The notes under the pieces are model-generated. The model worked only from the letters and a program-made list of their open reading frames with translations. It was not told where the DNA came from and did not search any database. DNA of 64,000 nt from Crotophaga sulcirostris (Eukaryota; Chordata; Aves; Cuculiformes; Crotophagidae). Positions within the stretch are counted from its first letter, which is position 1. Each line of letters opens with the position of its first letter. Shown here piece by piece: positions 60,351 to 64,000 of this stretch. A program made the position numbers and the translations under genes. The stretch spans positions 3,576,528 through 3,640,527 of the forward strand of contig VYZB01000040.1 in assembly GCA_013397455.1 (NCBI GenBank). The letters are read 5' to 3'.

Positions 60351-61624
60351 CCCATGAGTGACTTGGAGAGTACAGTGTAAGTGTCCCAGACACAAAGCAC
60401 ATCACTCCTGAAAGCTGGATGGGACACGTTCTGTTCTTTTCTCACCTTGAATTTCCACAGGAGACTCCAATATTTGCAAAAAAGCTTTTCTGTTTGATGC
60501 GTCACTCTGAGGTGACACAGATACAACGCTGTGACTTTGCATCTAGGTGGTAAATATTTCACCCACGGCCCAGAGACGAAAAAATAATGGTAAACATCCC
60601 ATTTTCCTGATGAGTGTTGCAGTATGTCTGGGACAACTCTTTAAGCAAGAGGCTGCAGCTTGCTGATCCACTTCTGATGCAGCATCCTCATCCCTTTGCT
60701 CCTGAATGCTCAAGGGGGAGAGGAGAGCACCCAGCAGCTGGGAAACTCCCAGCACCCAGCACCCCTGAACTTGGGACCTCTGAATTCCAGCCCAAAATGT
60801 TACATTCCAGTTCAATAAAGAGAGATTATTTCTTTCTGGGATCTGAATTCAAAAATATGATGATGTTTGTGCATTATTTATGGAAAAGGGAAGACATTCA
60901 AATTCTGCCTGGGTCCCAGCCACAACATTGCATCTTTCTAATGGTTTCCCAATAGAGACAGATTCCTGTTCTGGCTTCCTGACTCTCCTTTCCACTTTCC
61001 CCCTGATACTAAGGCATCTTAAAAGCTTAGAAAGCTGTAGCCATGCTAATTTTGTAATACACTGGAACTTTTCTTTTGCATCATCTTAAGGGGGACTTAC
61101 TCTAACTTGGTTCTTGAAAATAATTTCTCCCCTCATAAAACAGCCAAATTGGTAAACTTTTCAATTAACTCCTTAAATTAAGGCCTCTAAGAGTTTTATT
61201 TTAATAATCTTCTTAGTAAACAACTCTAGTATTTATAGAGTTTTACATGCCCAAGGATCCCAGCGTGCTTTCAACCACCACACACCAACTACAGACAGGG
61301 ATTAATTCAAAGCCCTGGGAAAAGTTGACTGTTCCCAGTGCCAAGCAGGGCTGTGCAGGAGAGGCATCGATGTAAGGCGAGAACAGCATCTCTGCAGCTC
61401 AGCCAGAACAGTTGCTGTGTTACGATGCTCAAACCTGGCCAAAGCAGGAATGGTTCATGTCCTCCACTTCTGCAGCATCATAAAATTAAAGCCTGGTAGG
61501 CAGTTACCAAGAAACAGACTCCTAATTGATGGATTTATTGACTATTAATTAACATTATTGATTGCACCACGGTAAGTGAGAGGCATTGGATACAAGTGGC
61601 AACACAGGAAATTATAATTAAATA
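60351..61624. other. Unique stretch
   Basis: No gene or repeat recognised. Confidence 0.55.
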
Positions 61625-61842
61625 TAAAGGAAAAAAATTCACTATGAAGAGTGTCAAATATCTCAAATAGTTTCTCCAGAGGGGTTGTGGCACCTCCATA
61701 CTGGGACTGAATCCTTGAAATCAGCTGGACAAAGCCCTGAGCAACCTGGTCTGGTTGGGACCTCCTTTGTGTAGGGCATGAGATGAGAGATATCCTGCAG
61801 TCCCATCCCAAATTCTTCTACACTGTACTCTAGAACAATTAC
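61625..61842 (+). mobile_element. CR1: CR1 LINE, old decayed 3' end, plus orientation
   Basis: About 220 bases with clear but interrupted matches: 'AAAAAAATTCACTATGAAGA', 'CAGAGGGGTTGTGGCACCTC', 'GCCCTGAGCAACCTGGTCTG'. The end decays into 'CCCATCCCAAATTCTTCTAC' where intact copies read TTCCAACCCAAACCATTCTA. One of the oldest copies in the window. Confidence 0.8.
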
Positions 61843-64000
61843 TTATAGCATGAGTGGTGTTGGTTTAAATTAACACATCAACTGCTGAGTTGCAGCAGCT
61901 GTCATGGATTGGCATTTACTGCCAGCTACAGGCCTAGCAACCTCCAGCCGACACCAGAACTGCAGTGCCTCAAGTTGCTCTGGAGGGAGTCTGCAGAAAC
62001 CCCACTGTTCCAGTAATTTCACTGAAAATTAAGTTGATTGCTCTCATCTCGCCCCAGCAGCTGTGGAGGAGAACAGAGCACTGGGCCCCACGCAGCAAAT
62101 GCTTCTGAACTTGGTGTTCCCTGCCTTTATTCCCCCGTTTTCTAGATTAAAGCAATGCGGCGCCGTTAACTGTTCCTCACAGCAACCAACCGCTCGTTAT
62201 TCTTGTTAAGCTGGACCCACTCCAGTTCATCAGTACTAGTGGTGAAGAGCAATACTCAAAGCTGGATTCAATATGCTGCACTTCAGCCCTCATCGCCACC
62301 CGGTGCAGCCACCTCCCTTATCTCATGCACAACTTGCCTGTGAAGCTGGCCCAGAAAGCTCTTACGAGGCAGACGAACGGCGTCACGCTGTCCCACTTGG
62401 ATTAGAGTCTCCCATAGCTTCCAGATGTTTCTCTGTCGCGCTGCAGCCTCACCAGCTGCTGCCTCCTCTTTAGGAATTTGTGCACTGGATCACACCTTCT
62501 TGCTTACGTCTTTGCCGAAATGACAGCACATTTGTGGTTAACTCCTTCTGAAAAGCAATTATTCCCCCCCGTCCCCAAGGAGTTGTGCATCCTATACAAG
62601 GAATGGCAACTAGACCTTGGTTTGAAGATAGCGAGGCTCCACCACTGCCTGGGGTTTTATTTCAACAGTTAACTTCCAGCTAACCACTTTTCAGCTCACA
62701 CCAGATACTCAGGAGGTTTCCTTGTGGCAAGGCTACAGCATGATGTAAAGACTTGGTAGCTAGACAGCAGCTATAGACAAAGTCATTGCATAAACCAAGC
62801 CTTCTGGGGCTGGGAGCCAGGGAGTATGGAACCCAGTATGGAAGACATCACTTTATTTTTTGCTGATAACATTATATTTTATGTTCTGTTTCACCAGAAT
62901 CTGAAAATACTTTTTAACCCACTGCTTTCACTGTGATCTGCTTGACTGCCTTGTGATTCCTGAAGGAATCCTTGCCTGGATTCAGGCTCTGCCTGGACTT
63001 GGGAATGGACAGTTTGGGATTTTCATCTGGTTTTGCATAACCTTCAGAAACTGTAGGGAAACAAACAACCCAGCAGTTCCTATGGCTGTGGAGCACTTTT
63101 TAGCAAACAGTAGCTCTGATCTATTGAGGCAGCATTTTAATCATTGCTGTAGGGCAGGGAGACCTGGGGCAAACAGTGTAGATATCTATAGATCGAACAA
63201 AAACCCTGTAACTCATTGACTTTGAACAATGGTCTAGTGAGTTCCAGTTCTGTTGCACAGCAGCTTCTAAACTGCAGCTACCAGCACTGTTAAATAAGTT
63301 GAAAAAAATCTATACTGCTATAGTTCACATCTAGAAAAGACATGGAACAGAAAACATGTTCTTCAGTTCACCTTTGAATCGCAACTTTTTGTTTAAAGTT
63401 TTACCCCATGTAGTGTAAATAATGAACGGGTCATTTGTAACTTATAAGACCAGTACATACAAAAAATCACATAAACTTTTCAACTTATAACATTTCACAG
63501 TGATAGGAATGCCATTATTCTTGTCATCGTTGCAACTGAACACACACTGTTAGAAGAAATGGGGAAAAGAAAAAAAAGGAAACTTCCCACCAGAAAGTAA
63601 TGAAAAGAAAGTTAATTACAGGACTTAAAAAAAAAAAGTAGTTGGACATAGGCCAGAAAGCTTTCTGTTTAGACCTGGTTAATTCTTCCTAAGGGAAGCT
63701 TTATTTTATTTTGATGCAGAGACTCAAGTCTATTTTTAGAGCACATTGTGGTCGACGAGTTTAGCACTTTCACATTTGAACCAACAGTCTATTAATATTT
63801 TTTTTCATTCTTTCTATAACACCACATGGTAGTTTGCTCACAATAATAATTGCGTAACTTGTCGTCTGTTCCATGCCTGTCATTAAACTGGTTTTACCCT
63901 GAATAACCTCTTGGATTTGGCAAGTAAGACTCAACTATTCCATATTGTGCATTAACTGTGTGACCTCCTGGTTTCCATTTCAGCCCTTCTTGTTCAGCAT
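61843..64000. other. Unique stretch to window end
   Basis: No gene or repeat recognised. CpGs cluster modestly around 62155-62440 (for example GCGGCGCCG and GACGAACGGCG), which could mark a small regulatory element. The window ends in ordinary A+T-leaning sequence. Confidence 0.5.

Noticed and set aside
1..64000. tRNA, rRNA, snRNA, CRISPR array, endogenous retrovirus LTRs or bacterial-type genes
   Set aside because: I looked for B-box-like GGTTC motifs, paired LTR-like ends and repeat-spacer patterns and found nothing that holds up; the repeat content is avian CR1 plus simple repeats.

Overview
This window reads as bird nuclear DNA. The main evidence is the dense, CR1-dominated interspersed repeat content. 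I place 17 CR1 LINE copies, nearly all severely 5'-truncated and several still ending in the ATTCTRTG-type tail that is typical of avian CR1. There are no SINE-, L1- or Alu-like sequences, no operons and no bacterial-style genes. I cannot name the species.

Layout. Positions 1-10373 are unique, AT-leaning DNA with only C-homopolymers. From 10374 to 19735 there are four CR1 copies, including the longest (13134-14236), plus a CpG-rich patch at 15961-16500. From 19736 to 28995 the sequence is mostly unique, with a possible ancient DNA-transposon remnant around 23866-23990. From 28996 to 37930 there are five CR1 copies. The stretch 35821-47888 holds a scatter of possible small exons on the minus strand, with compatible reading phases. 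They sit among CR1 remnants, and a 127-base uninterrupted pentanucleotide repeat lies just beyond at 48052-48178. From 48796 to 61842 there are seven more CR1 pieces. These include a young copy at about 55008-55814 with a 232-codon open remnant of its reverse-transcriptase ORF, and a much older fragment that keeps the catalytic-motif-A region. The same stretch has a compound AAAT/AGAT microsatellite and a 261-base imperfect palindrome (57693-57953) that looks like a foldback DNA element. The rest, to 64000, is unique.

Genes. I find no complete protein-coding gene, tRNA, rRNA or other recognisable RNA gene. Most long open frames are chance frames, antisense frames across CR1, or frames through microsatellites. 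The best coding hints are a 141-base exon-like block (35821-35961, minus) and a 193-base block (47383-47575, minus). If they are real, the window lies inside a long-intron gene on the minus strand. Pseudo-exons of this kind are common in introns, so this is a hypothesis. I could not recognise the protein.

Mobile elements. CR1 copies fall into at least three tail or sequence classes. One class (10374, 34662, 55008 and 59641) ends in TGTGATAC units and looks youngest. A second ends in or near ATTCTATG and carries the 'CCATGGGCAGGGAC' 3' region. The third includes heavily decayed copies. CR1 moves by target-primed reverse transcription, which accounts for the truncations; none of these copies could move on its own.
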